From Deltaproteobacteria bacterium (GTDB lineage Bacteria; Bdellovibrionota_B; Oligoflexia; Oligoflexales; Bog-1112), in assembly GCA_016186945.1 (NCBI GenBank), contig JACPKR010000041.1:1-64000 (forward strand): a DNA stretch of 64,000 nt, in the 5' to 3' direction. Numbering within the stretch: the first letter of the stretch is position 1; each line of letters opens with the position of its first letter. Below the pieces are notes generated by a model. That model searched no databases and had not been told where the DNA came from. It saw only the letters and a list, made by a program, of their open reading frames with translations. Below, one piece after another: positions 42,304 to 50,621 of this stretch. A program made the translations under genes and the position numbers.

Positions 42304-44175
42304 TTGGAAATCTTTTTTAACATGCCCGATACCGGTGACCAACACATAGAACTAAGTGGTCAGTCGATGAAAATCGGGAGCCTCCTATCTAACGAAATCG
42401 TCGTTGAATCCGAGGGAGTCGATCCGATACATGCTCTTCTTGAAAAACAAGAGGGAGCATGGCTCCTCACAAACCTTTCTGATGCTGGTGTGCTGGTTAA
42501 CGGTAAAGCTGTGTCGATCGAGGCGACACTGCGGGAAGGCGATACGCTCACCATAGGTCGTGTCGTGCTCAAGTTGCAAAAGGCTGTTCCCTTGCCTCCT
42601 CCCCTTCCCCGCATGGATAAGGCTTCCCAGCCTCTTGAAAAGGAAACGCCTGCCGAACGTGGGGAACGCAGAAGCTTAGGGTCTCTTTTTGCCCCGCGAA
42701 AAACGTTACCAAGTGGGGACATGCTGGAAGTCGTTGCGTATTGGGAAGGTCATGTTCTTGATGTCGAGCACTTTCATCCGACCTTGAAAGGCTTCGACAA
42801 GGTAAGCATTGGAGATCCGACTAAGACCCACTTTCTTGCCGCGGGGGACGAGGATATTGCCCACCATGTTCTCGCGGAAGTAGATGACGGCAGCTACACG
42901 CTCCATTTGTTGGACGGAATGACTGCCAGAGTTCGCAGTGCCGGAGAGGTGAAGGAGCTAGGACCAGGAACTCACGAATTGGGACGACGGGATCTTACCC
43001 ACGTGCGTTTTGGCCCGATCCACTACTTCTTCCTTTTTATGAGGTTGCCAGAACTCATTCTGCCTCCCCAGGGGTGGAAAGACCCACTGTTTGCGGGGAT
43101 GATGGCTGTCGGCCTCTTGCTATGGGCTTTAGTCACAGGTAGTTTTTTGGTGACGGACCCTAAGCTTCTCGAAGAACGTGAGCCGGACCTATGGTCGATT
43201 GTTCAGTTGCCTGACAGACTTCCTGAGAAGAAGCGGCCTCAAGCCAAGCCACCTGTCGAAGTTGCAGAGCTAAAAACTCCTCCCCCTCCTCGGGAAACAC
43301 CTCCTCCTCCAAAACCACAGCCTGTCAAAGCTGTGACCCCTGAGGAGCAGGAGAAGCCAAAACCTAAACCCCAAGCGGCACCTCCTTCACCTCCTCCTCG
43401 TGGTTCGGAAACGCTGACGAAAGCACGTACGCAAGAACCCACACGGAAAGCTTCCGAGAAACCAGGGCAGCCGAAACCCCAGCAGTTCGGAAACGATAAA
43501 CCAGGGGGACAAAGAAAAGGTAACGATAGCTCGAATGTTATGGGTGTGGAGGGAGTCAATAACAAGAAATCGTCAGGCATCAATTTAAACCAACTCGGTT
43601 TAGGTGTCGGCAAAGTGTCCTCGCAGTCGGGAACGGGTGCCATATACACAAAGTTCAAGGATTCCTCAGGAGGAGCGGGAGGAGGAACAGGGTCGGGAGG
43701 AGCGAAAGGATTCGGGCTTGGCGGCCTGGGTACAGGAAAGTCTTTGGGGATCGCCGGTGCGGAACAAGCTGTAGGAAGCTTCGGAGGGGGCGGCTTGCTG
43801 AAAGATTCCGAGGTGGGAGGAGGATTTGCCAGAGAAGGAGTCGACGTAAATGTGCGGGGTACAGATCCTCTGATCTCAGGAGGACTTACCGACGATCAGG
43901 TAAAAGCGGTGATCAATGCAAATCTGAATCAGATACGTCACTGCTATCAACAACTCCTTCAAAAGGACCCCGAGGCGCTTGGCCGCGTTAGGATCAAATT
44001 TATCATAGGGCTGACGGGAAGGGTTCGGACCTCCGACGTCGCTGATTCGACCTTCTCCGATCTCAACATTCAAAACTGTGTAAGTACAACAATCAAGCGG
44101 TGGCAATTCCCCACACCTCGAGGAGACGCCGACGTTATCGTTACCTACCCCTTTATTTTTCAACCCGTGACTTAA
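42304..44175 (+). CDS. FHA - membrane helix - TonB-like C-terminal protein (GltG/NfsG/AgmX type)
   Basis: 623 residues from TTG 42304, which has AAGGAG 7 bases upstream; the next ATG is 42322. FHA domain about 1-95 (KIGSLLSNEI, HALLEK, LVNGKAV, LREGDTLTIG), a second beta domain about 125-250 (VSIGDPTKTHFLA.., HELGRR), one membrane helix about 260-282, a Pro/Lys/Glu-rich stretch about 300-400, a Gly-rich stretch about 440-520, and a TonB-type C-terminal domain about 530-623 (VINANLNQIRHCYQQLL, VSTTIKRWQFP, VTYPFIF). It would span from the cytoplasm, where FHA reads phospho-Thr, to the outer-membrane parts. Last gene of the operon. Confidence 0.88.
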   Translation: MEIFFNMPDTGDQHIELSGQSMKIGSLLSNEIVVESEGVDPIHALLEKQEGAWLLTNLSDAGVLVNGKAVSIEATLREGDTLTIGRVVLKLQKAVPLPPPLPRMDKASQPLEKETPAERGERRSLGSLFAPRKTLPSGDMLEVVAYWEGHVLDVEHFHPTLKGFDKVSIGDPTKTHFLAAGDEDIAHHVLAEVDDGSYTLHLLDGMTARVRSAGEVKELGPGTHELGRRDLTHVRFGPIHYFFLFMRLPELILPPQGWKDPLFAGMMAVGLLLWALVTGSFLVTDPKLLEEREPDLWSIVQLPDRLPEKKRPQAKPPVEVAELKTPPPPRETPPPPKPQPVKAVTPEEQEKPKPKPQAAPPSPPPRGSETLTKARTQEPTRKASEKPGQPKPQQFGNDKPGGQRKGNDSSNVMGVEGVNNKKSSGINLNQLGLGVGKVSSQSGTGAIYTKFKDSSGGAGGGTGSGGAKGFGLGGLGTGKSLGIAGAEQAVGSFGGGGLLKDSEVGGGFAREGVDVNVRGTDPLISGGLTDDQVKAVINANLNQIRHCYQQLLQKDPEALGRVRIKFIIGLTGRVRTSDVADSTFSDLNIQNCVSTTIKRWQFPTPRGDADVIVTYPFIFQPVT

Positions 44176-44180
44176 AAGGA

Positions 44181-44230
44181 AGCAAGGAAGGGAGTTTGAG
44201 GGAAAACTGCGCAGCTGGTTTCCCTCAAGT
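44181..44230 (-). repeat. Family A repeat fragment (A8)
   Basis: GGGAAAACTGCGCAGCTGG..TTTCCC, the hairpin core with compensating changes in the stem (GAGGGAAA / TTTCCCTC instead of GGAGGAAA / TTCCTCC). It lies between the convergent ends of the Glt-like operon and the 44225 gene. The paired changes hint that the stem matters. Confidence 0.65.
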
Positions 44231-44668
44231 GAGATGACGAGTCTCAGGGAAAGTGATGCGTGACGTCTTACCGCGCAGGAATTGATCGACGGAAAGCACA
44301 ACCATCTCAGACGGAACATGAAAAGAGACAGACGATTGATTGTAGACATCGAGTTGCATCTGTTGACCTGCCGTCAGGTGTTCGAGTATAGGAAGAAAAC
44401 CGTAGCGGGACCGCTCGATGTTTTTACGTAGCCGCTTGAGTTCCTCCACTTGGGCTTCGAGCCTTTCAACAAAAAAACGAGCGCGCGCATGCAATTCCCT
44501 TATCTCGGACGGACTCAGCTCCCCAGACGTGGGAAGGATCGAGTGCTGAAACTCCCCGTCAACCTGAGAGTCGTTGTCATCCTGAGCGTAGCGAAGAACC
44601 TTCGACGTTCCCGATGTCGTTGGCGTTTCCGTAATTGTAGGCGAATTTTGTATTCCTTCCACTGCCAT
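44225..44668 (-). CDS. Small coiled-coil protein of unknown function
   Basis: 147 residues; GGGGGA about 7 bases before the ATG. Residues about 52-88 form a strongly charged coiled coil (SEIRELHARARFFVERLEAQ.. VEELKRLRKNIERSR). The C-terminal third is beta-rich. Residues about 20-32 (TSKVLRYAQDDND) are coded by the short GTCATCCTGAGCG-type repeat found in many bacterial genomes, so the N-terminus may be repeat-modified. It converges on the Glt-like operon; no link to it is shown beyond position. Confidence 0.6.
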   Translation of the reverse strand: MAVEGIQNSPTITETPTTSGTSKVLRYAQDDNDSQVDGEFQHSILPTSGELSPSEIRELHARARFFVERLEAQVEELKRLRKNIERSRYGFLPILEHLTAGQQMQLDVYNQSSVSFHVPSEMVVLSVDQFLRGKTSRITFPETRHLT

Positions 44669-44741
44669 GCCAAATCCCCCGGGTGAACATCGGACTTATT
44701 GCTGAAAAACTTGAACGAACCGATTTCCAGGCGGTGAAAGG

Positions 44742-46910
44742 TTAAAAAAGAGGGACTCCGTTGTGGAGGCCATCCCAGACGGGGGCGTTCGCAGATCCTA
44801 GGGGGACGACAGGGAACGTTTTCAGAAGGTCCTTCCCAATTTCCTGTTCAAGCGTTTCGTTAGAAACACTTAGACAAATCAGGTTGGGAAATTTAGTTAA
44901 GTCACTTAGCAATTTGTTCTCGTCCCTGTAGTAAAACACAGGGAGCACGAAAGGATGAGGGGATAGAAGTTCCCACACCTTTCTGGTTTCCGTAATCTCG
45001 ATAATAGGGAGAAAACAGTCATCGTTGGAGTCACGTGGTACGACGAACGATGTTCCCAAGTTGCGAAAACGTACAGCCTCCAGGTCAACAGCGATCCGCT
45101 CGAAAGTGGAGAGGGGGGCATTCCAGAACCGTCTGCACTCATCTCTTAGTACCTGCAGGAAATCAAGGAGACCTTTACCTGACGCAAAACAAAAGAGGGC
45201 ACGGGAAGAAAAACAACCGCGCTGTCCTAAGCTGAGCATATCCTTGGCGAGAAGGTCTGCGTCAGATGGCGAGCAGGAAGTCAAAAGACTAGCTGTAATT
45301 CCGGTGCCAAATCCCTTGATGGGTATCTGACTTTTCTTTTCCAAATCTTGGATCGTCTGGTTATCCCCAAACACCAAGATGTGAGAAATCTTCTCAGGGA
45401 AGGGGCCTTCTGGAACACGTACAGAGGAAGGTAAAATAGAGATGGGGCTTAGTTTTCCAAGCCCTTGCAGAAAAAGGTTAAGGCAAGAATCTGGACGTTC
45501 AAAATTCCTCGGCAGACGTACACTAAGCTCTAGTCCTGCCATGGAACCTATGACAACTGGATAGATGCTTGCAAGACTATGATTGTTGGGAGCGATAATA
45601 AGCCAAGAATCTCCGGCGTTGGCGCTTGAGTTCGTGCTTGCTTGTTTCCAAGCTTCGTCATTTTGTGGAATAGACAGACTCAGATCTTTGAGGGCAGAGC
45701 GTGCAGCGGATGTAGATTTGAATTCATCTTCAAGACTTTTCAGTGTGGAGGCATCATTCAGAAACTTACTTAGAAATTCATTCATAAGTTTAGGGTTCAT
45801 TTTGAGAGTAAGAGATGGGGAAGACGCAGGTGCAAGAGGGCGGGGAGGGAATAGAGTTTTCTTTTCTCGGTGGCCTTCTTCCGCATCGAGCGAGCAACCC
45901 TTCAACGGTGCCTGCGGGACTCTTCCCATGTAGGTGAACGTGCTATCAGCTTTCATGTCGACGATATCTTGAGTACGGATGGGCCATGGGAAATCGATCC
46001 TTAGGGGGTCGTAGGTGACCAGTGCACCTTCACCTTTTCCACTTGCAGTTTGAGGCCCCTGATGTACAAGGCGATTCACCCATGCTGGGAAGCGAAAGGT
46101 GCGTGGTCGATCGGGGGAAAAGGAAAAATCATAGGCCTGACACGCGAACTCACACATCCCATATTCGCTGACAATTTTCTCTGTCGGAAGGAAAAAGAGG
46201 TCTGAGATCAGTTTGAAAAGAGCATCGCGAGTGAGTTCGCGACTTTTCCCTTTATACCCTCCGGTTTCAAAAACAACGGATCCTTCGGGCAGTTTTCTCC
46301 GCACCCCCCTGTCGAAAACATTTATAAAATCAAAGGCCGTTCCAAAAACCCATAGCGCCTGATCTACCTTCGATGATTCCAGGAACTCGGAAAGTTTTTC
46401 CGGTCTTACAAAGTCCACATGCCAAAAATCACCAATCCATGAGATCATTTGGGACAGGCTGCTGTCTGGTCGGTCTGAGATATGGGGTACAAGGCTGATG
46501 CCCGGTATGGCTGTACTATGCCTTTGGTAGAATCGCTTCAGGACATCGTTGAAAACTTTGAGGCTTTGCCCCATATAGAGCAGCAGGCCATCTGTGCTAA
46601 AAAGTGATTGAGCAGCGGTGGCACTGGTGGTCCCGCTCGATTTAAAAACTTTCGCAGGTTTCTTGTTTGAATTTTGCAAGAAGAGTTGATGAATTTGACG
46701 TTCTCTAAAATATTCGATAGGCAAATAAGGAATTCCTTGTTTACCCAGCGTCGGTAGTTCGAGGCCCTTCGCTTGTTTGACGCGCGCGACAAGGTCAAAA
46801 TCAGAATCGAAGCTGTCGGGGAGCACCTTCATCAAGTCCCAAAGTTCCTGCCCTTGAAGTGTGCTAAACCTGAGATTCTGGAAAAAGCTCTTTAAAGTCT
46901 TTTCCGACAT
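44742..46910 (-). CDS. LuxE-LuxC single-chain fusion (acyl-protein synthetase + acyl reductase)
   Basis: 722 residues. Residues 1-345 match the LuxE acyl-protein synthetase family: FKSSGTTSATAAQS (89-102), ETGGYKGKSRELTRD (215-229), EYGMCEFACQAYD (249-261), and Cys339 in LKGCSLDAEE, the position of the acyl-carrying Cys. Residues about 375-722 match LuxC-type acyl reductases: WLIIAPNNHSLASIYPVV (436-453), Cys566 in LGQRGCFSSRALF, and a late VWDGL motif. LuxE activates a fatty acid as acyl-AMP, and LuxC reduces the acyl group to an aldehyde with NADPH; here both are on one chain, so the acyl could pass internally. No luxAB is present. Starts 9 bp after a 63-residue gene. Confidence 0.87.
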   Translation of the reverse strand: MSEKTLKSFFQNLRFSTLQGQELWDLMKVLPDSFDSDFDLVARVKQAKGLELPTLGKQGIPYLPIEYFRERQIHQLFLQNSNKKPAKVFKSSGTTSATAAQSLFSTDGLLLYMGQSLKVFNDVLKRFYQRHSTAIPGISLVPHISDRPDSSLSQMISWIGDFWHVDFVRPEKLSEFLESSKVDQALWVFGTAFDFINVFDRGVRRKLPEGSVVFETGGYKGKSRELTRDALFKLISDLFFLPTEKIVSEYGMCEFACQAYDFSFSPDRPRTFRFPAWVNRLVHQGPQTASGKGEGALVTYDPLRIDFPWPIRTQDIVDMKADSTFTYMGRVPQAPLKGCSLDAEEGHREKKTLFPPRPLAPASSPSLTLKMNPKLMNEFLSKFLNDASTLKSLEDEFKSTSAARSALKDLSLSIPQNDEAWKQASTNSSANAGDSWLIIAPNNHSLASIYPVVIGSMAGLELSVRLPRNFERPDSCLNLFLQGLGKLSPISILPSSVRVPEGPFPEKISHILVFGDNQTIQDLEKKSQIPIKGFGTGITASLLTSCSPSDADLLAKDMLSLGQRGCFSSRALFCFASGKGLLDFLQVLRDECRRFWNAPLSTFERIAVDLEAVRFRNLGTSFVVPRDSNDDCFLPIIEITETRKVWELLSPHPFVLPVFYYRDENKLLSDLTKFPNLICLSVSNETLEQEIGKDLLKTFPVVPLGSANAPVWDGLHNGVPLF

Positions 46911-46919
46911 AGTATCACG

Positions 46920-47111
46920 CTATCCTTTTTTTTCTTTCTCACGAGTATTCTTCTTTACCTCGGCTGAGCGTTTCAAATTGATTTCCTTTTTCATCTCTCT
47001 TAATTTCTGAAGGACACGTGACTTAAGGGAAGGATTTTGATCGAGGATAATTTTAATAACTTCCCAGTCATCGAACCCTTTGCGTTCATTGGTGCTGGCA
47101 TTGTTTGCCAT
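46920..47111 (-). CDS. Small basic coiled-coil protein upstream of the LuxE-LuxC fusion
   Basis: 63 residues with AGGAGG about 5 bases before the ATG. Highly charged, with a helix RVLQKLREMKKEINLKRSAEV. No family recognised. It ends 9 bp before the LuxE-LuxC start, so the two are probably co-transcribed; the promoter would have to be in or beyond the family B repeat at 47123. Confidence 0.65.
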   Translation of the reverse strand: MANNASTNERKGFDDWEVIKIILDQNPSLKSRVLQKLREMKKEINLKRSAEVKKNTREKEKKG

Positions 47112-47122
47112 TCCTGGCCTCC

Positions 47123-47318
47123 TATAGTGTTCAAGATAATCAATTTGGGGACAAACTTTTTGAAAAAAGTTATTTCCCCAAGCCCCTTTTCAAAAACTTC
47201 AATATCTAAAGTTTTTTGGGGGGAGGCGTGGAGGGGAACTTTGTCATCCCGCGGCTTGACCGCGGGATCCATTTTTCAAAAAAGGTCCTCTCCACAAATT
47301 CTTTTTCCCAAATACTAT
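47123..47318 (-). repeat. Family B repeat, long form, reverse orientation (B6)
   Basis: 196 bp from TATAGTGTTCAAG to CCCAAATACTAT, with the nested CCCGCGG hairpin at about 47246-47272. It fills most of the 239-bp space between cmoB and the small gene at 46920. Confidence 0.9.
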
Positions 47319-47350
47319 TATATTTGCCTTTATTGTATCATGAACTCCTG

Positions 47351-48247
47351 TCATTTTCGGGCGCTGACGTAAAATCTCCAAGGTCTAGGGTAGCCTTCCA
47401 CGGTAAATTTCTTATCGGCAGGTGAGAGGAATTCCTCCAGGCTTTTCACCGGAGCGTACCGAGTCGTCCGCTGTTCCTGAGTGGAGAGCGGGCCTTTGTA
47501 AAAACAGTGGGGATCCTTGAACCCGCTCCTCATTATCCAGTTCATAAGTGCCGGCAAAGTGGGGAGGAACCACATTCCACCTGCTCCTGCATATCTGCCA
47601 GCAGGGACCAGGGCACTTGGGGTGTCGCCCGAGATTCCTTGGCAGTCAATGATTACGGTGCCACCTGTTTTAAGCGCCTTGTTTAGCTTTCGCAATATGC
47701 CCAAAGGGTCGGTGTGGTGATAGAGTATTCCCAGGCAGAAGATAACGTCAAAAGTCTTGGGGAAGGAGTCGATCGCTTCCACTCCCTGGGTTTCGAAATA
47801 CAGGCGAGGAACCTGCGCGAAACTCTGCAGAAATTCAAAACATAGCTTATGCTGAAGCACTGGCTCGAAGCCGATCACTTCCGCGGGTCGTAGGGCACTC
47901 ATCCTGAACATGTAGTATCCATTATGACAACCGATATCGGCAACCGTCTTGGCTTCGAGCGAAACATGGGGGAGTATACGCGCCCACTTCCAGTCAGATC
48001 GCCACTCGGCGTCAATGTGTTCTCCAAAAATACGAAAAGGTCCCTTTTTCCAAGGCATGAATGCTTTGAGAATCTTGAGAATCTCTAGGCGTTCCTTTGC
48101 GCTTAGCTCTGAAGGATCTCCGATCACCACTTCAGGGCCGCTTGCGTCGAAACATTGGGTGCGAAAGGTGGGGACCTTGCCCATGATCTGTTGGAATCTG
48201 TGGGCCTCGTTCATTTCAATGCCACAATGGAAACGAAGGAGTGCCAT
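47351..48247 (-). CDS. cmoB: tRNA 5-carboxymethoxyuridine synthase
   Basis: 298 residues; the E. coli protein is 323. N-terminal helical part, then a Rossmann SAM domain: VADIGCHNGYYMFRMS (motif I), IGFEPV, FDVIFCLGILYHHTDPLG, and the PLSTQEQRTTRYAPVKSLEEFL C-terminal block, all typical of CmoB. It uses carboxy-SAM to turn ho5U34 into cmo5U34 in tRNAs. The start overlaps cmoA by 37 bp. Confidence 0.93.
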   Translation of the reverse strand: MALLRFHCGIEMNEAHRFQQIMGKVPTFRTQCFDASGPEVVIGDPSELSAKERLEILKILKAFMPWKKGPFRIFGEHIDAEWRSDWKWARILPHVSLEAKTVADIGCHNGYYMFRMSALRPAEVIGFEPVLQHKLCFEFLQSFAQVPRLYFETQGVEAIDSFPKTFDVIFCLGILYHHTDPLGILRKLNKALKTGGTVIIDCQGISGDTPSALVPAGRYAGAGGMWFLPTLPALMNWIMRSGFKDPHCFYKGPLSTQEQRTTRYAPVKSLEEFLSPADKKFTVEGYPRPWRFYVSARK

Positions 48248-48927
48248 TTCAGAACAATGTCCACTGTAGAGAATCCTGCGCGTTCCAAAAGATCATACTG
48301 CTCGGTCAGAGTCAGTGGGACCAGCACATTGTCAAGGGATTCTTTCTTGCGTTCGATTTCGTTTTGACTGTAGCCGTTTTTTCTCTTGAAGGACTCGTAG
48401 ATATAGGTCTGTGTTTCCTGAAACGCAGGGACTGCAGACCGTATCTTCTCACTGAGGAACAAAAGTCCACCGGACTTAAGACCCGAGAAAATCTTTTGCA
48501 ATAGTGTGAATCGCTCTCGCACCGGGATAAATTGCAGCGTAAAGTTGCAGATGATCATGGAAGCATCCTGGAACTTCATGTCAAGCGCGTTTTGACATTG
48601 GAGGGAGACCCTGTTTTTAATCCTGAACGGAGCTAACTTCGCCTCTGCGTTGTCCAACATGGCTTGTGAGCTGTCGACACCGATCAAGTCGAGGTGCCAG
48701 GGGATATCTTGGCAAAGTAAAGCGAGTGTGGTTCCTGTCGAGCAGCCTATGTCGTAGATCGTACTTTCTTCTTTGCTGTAAGCCTCCGCCCATGCGGTAA
48801 TGCACGATTGCACTTCCTGGTAGAAGGGAATAGACCGCACTGCCATGTCGTCGAAAACGTTTGCAACATCCCGGTTGAAAGAGAAAGGACGGGGGTAATT
48901 CTCGGTCTGGAAAACTCTGTCGAGCAC
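48211..48927 (-). CDS. cmoA: Carboxy-S-adenosylmethionine synthase
   Basis: 238 residues (E. coli 247). Motifs of CmoA: FNRDVANVFDDMAVRSIPFY, IYDIGCSTGTTLALL (SAM motif I), IGVDSSQAMLDNAE, IICNFTLQFIPVRER, and the SEKI.. loop. It makes carboxy-SAM from SAM and prephenate for CmoB. It overlaps cmoB by 37 bp, giving a coupled pair, and is divergent from the peptide-binding gene at 48969. Confidence 0.94.
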   Translation of the reverse strand: MLDRVFQTENYPRPFSFNRDVANVFDDMAVRSIPFYQEVQSCITAWAEAYSKEESTIYDIGCSTGTTLALLCQDIPWHLDLIGVDSSQAMLDNAEAKLAPFRIKNRVSLQCQNALDMKFQDASMIICNFTLQFIPVRERFTLLQKIFSGLKSGGLLFLSEKIRSAVPAFQETQTYIYESFKRKNGYSQNEIERKKESLDNVLVPLTLTEQYDLLERAGFSTVDIVLKWHSFVSIVALK

Positions 48928-48968
48928 TGTAGTATACTCCCTATAAATCTGAGAGAAAGAGATAGCCT

Positions 48969-50621
48969 ATGCCCATTGGATTCTCAACAGCCTTGATTCT
49001 TTTGTTCTTAGGAGCGGCGAAACTTTTCGCACAGCCCTCACCTTCCGAAAAACCCTTAACCATTGGAGTAAGCGATGAATTTTTTGATATGCACCCCATT
49101 GGTCCGACGAGAAAGGGGAAGGATAGCTTGCTGGCGCTTTGCCTGAGAGCGCTTCTGGGAGTGGACGAAGCGGGGCATTTGAGGCCAGTCCTTGCGAAGG
49201 GTCTGCCCGTCCTCAAGTCCCACATAATCGGGGGAGAGGCCCGCACCATGCTTGAATTTGACCTTAGCCCGCAAGCAATTTTCGGGGACGGGTCCCCCGT
49301 CACTGGATTGGATGTGCGGTTTTCATGGACAGTGGGAAAAGCTCAAGGGGTCGAACCCTATTCATTGATCGAGGACGTCTGGATTTTAGAAACCCAGCCC
49401 GAGCGGGTTCGTTTCCTCTTGGCGCGGGGAACAAGTGCGAACATTTTGTGGCAATTAGCAGGATTTAGGGTCGTGCGTGCGAAGAACGAGGCCCCCCTGC
49501 TGGGGAAAGACTACGGGAACAAGACACTTTATCGCACCCTGCCCACTCTTCCTGATTTGTACAATGGTCCCTATGTGGTGAAGGAATTTGAAGTGGGGCG
49601 GCACATTCTTTTTTCCCGCAATCCTTACTTTGGGGGAAAGGTTCCCGAGTTTGCGGAAATAAAGGTCATCCTGGAGCCAGACCCTCTCCTCTTGGAAAAA
49701 ATGTTGAAGCAGGGAGACATGCAGGTCGCGCTTTCCGATTCATTTTCTTCAGAACAACTGAGCAATTGGGAAGAAAAGGCGCTTAAGGAATCACCGCCAT
49801 TGCGGGTTTATCAGAGACCTACGGCAGTATCGGAGCGGGTTGATTTCAATCACACGCATCCCTTGTTGGGAGACGTGCGCATTCGTAGGGCGCTTTCTTT
49901 GAGTCTGGATCGTACCCAGCTTCGTGATGAAATCTACCCAGACCGTCGACTGCCCGCATTTTCCTTTCTTCCAGGTGTCTCGATGACTGTGCAGCCATCC
50001 GGTTTGAAGTTGGAGAAAGCAAAGCTCATTATGAAGAATCTCGGATGGAAACAGGGAAAAGATGGTTTCTTGATTAGAAAGGGGAAACCGCTGAGCTTGC
50101 CACTCGCCGTTGATACTCAGGACAAATTCAGAAATAAGCTTGCTGAACGTCTCAAGCAACAATGGGCAAAACTAGGCGTCGATATTCAGATCAAAAAGTT
50201 GCCAGCTCAGGAGTTTTTCGATCTGGTTAAGAAAGCACGCTTCAGTGCGCTGGCGCTTTATGCTCAACTAAGCCCAGACCTTTCCCGCCTGAGTACGCAG
50301 CTCGCCAGTTCTTCCATTCCTAGCCGAGATAACTTTTATGTCGGAGAGAATTACGGGCGTTTCGCTAATAAGGGAATTGACCAGCTTCTCACGCAATATG
50401 ATCAGGAGTGGAATCTGACCAGGAGAGAGTACTTGTTGGGGGAACTGGAGGAAAAATTTCAGGAGGCGTTACCATTTCTTCCCATCTTTTTTAGGTATGA
50501 AACGGCTGTTGTAACAAGCACCGCTTGTGGCAAGGAGGTGGTTTGGAGGAAACTGCGCAGCTGGTTCCCCCAAGAAACACTAGAGATCGATTGGCTCCGC
50601 GCTATTTTCCTCTGCCCTTGA
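48969..50621 (+). CDS. Oligopeptide/dipeptide-type periplasmic binding protein, repeat-altered C-terminus
   Basis: 550 residues. Signal peptide about 1-21 (KLFA-Q). SBP family 5 features: PLTIGVSDEFFDMHPIGP, DGSPVTGLDVRFSWT, YNGPYVVKEFEVGRHILFSRNPYFGG, and VRIRRALSLSLDR. From about residue 519 the frame enters a family A repeat (CGKEVVWRKLRSWFPQE), and the last ~15 residues lie opposite the coding end of the next gene. The native C-terminus was probably displaced. No permease genes are nearby. Confidence 0.85.
   Translation: MPIGFSTALILLFLGAAKLFAQPSPSEKPLTIGVSDEFFDMHPIGPTRKGKDSLLALCLRALLGVDEAGHLRPVLAKGLPVLKSHIIGGEARTMLEFDLSPQAIFGDGSPVTGLDVRFSWTVGKAQGVEPYSLIEDVWILETQPERVRFLLARGTSANILWQLAGFRVVRAKNEAPLLGKDYGNKTLYRTLPTLPDLYNGPYVVKEFEVGRHILFSRNPYFGGKVPEFAEIKVILEPDPLLLEKMLKQGDMQVALSDSFSSEQLSNWEEKALKESPPLRVYQRPTAVSERVDFNHTHPLLGDVRIRRALSLSLDRTQLRDEIYPDRRLPAFSFLPGVSMTVQPSGLKLEKAKLIMKNLGWKQGKDGFLIRKGKPLSLPLAVDTQDKFRNKLAERLKQQWAKLGVDIQIKKLPAQEFFDLVKKARFSALALYAQLSPDLSRLSTQLASSSIPSRDNFYVGENYGRFANKGIDQLLTQYDQEWNLTRREYLLGELEEKFQEALPFLPIFFRYETAVVTSTACGKEVVWRKLRSWFPQETLEIDWLRAIFLCP
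50525..50575 (-). repeat. Family A repeat, partial copy (A9)
   Basis: CTTGTGGCAAGGAGGTGG.. core GGAGGAAACTGCGCAGCTGG and CCCCCAAG. It lies exactly at the junction of two convergent genes and codes the 3' end of the 48969 gene. Confidence 0.8.

Noticed and set aside
47037-47372. 111-codon open frame and similar frames at 34046 and 61382
   Set aside because: They are translations of family B repeats themselves, not genes; the shared peptide reflects repeat identity.
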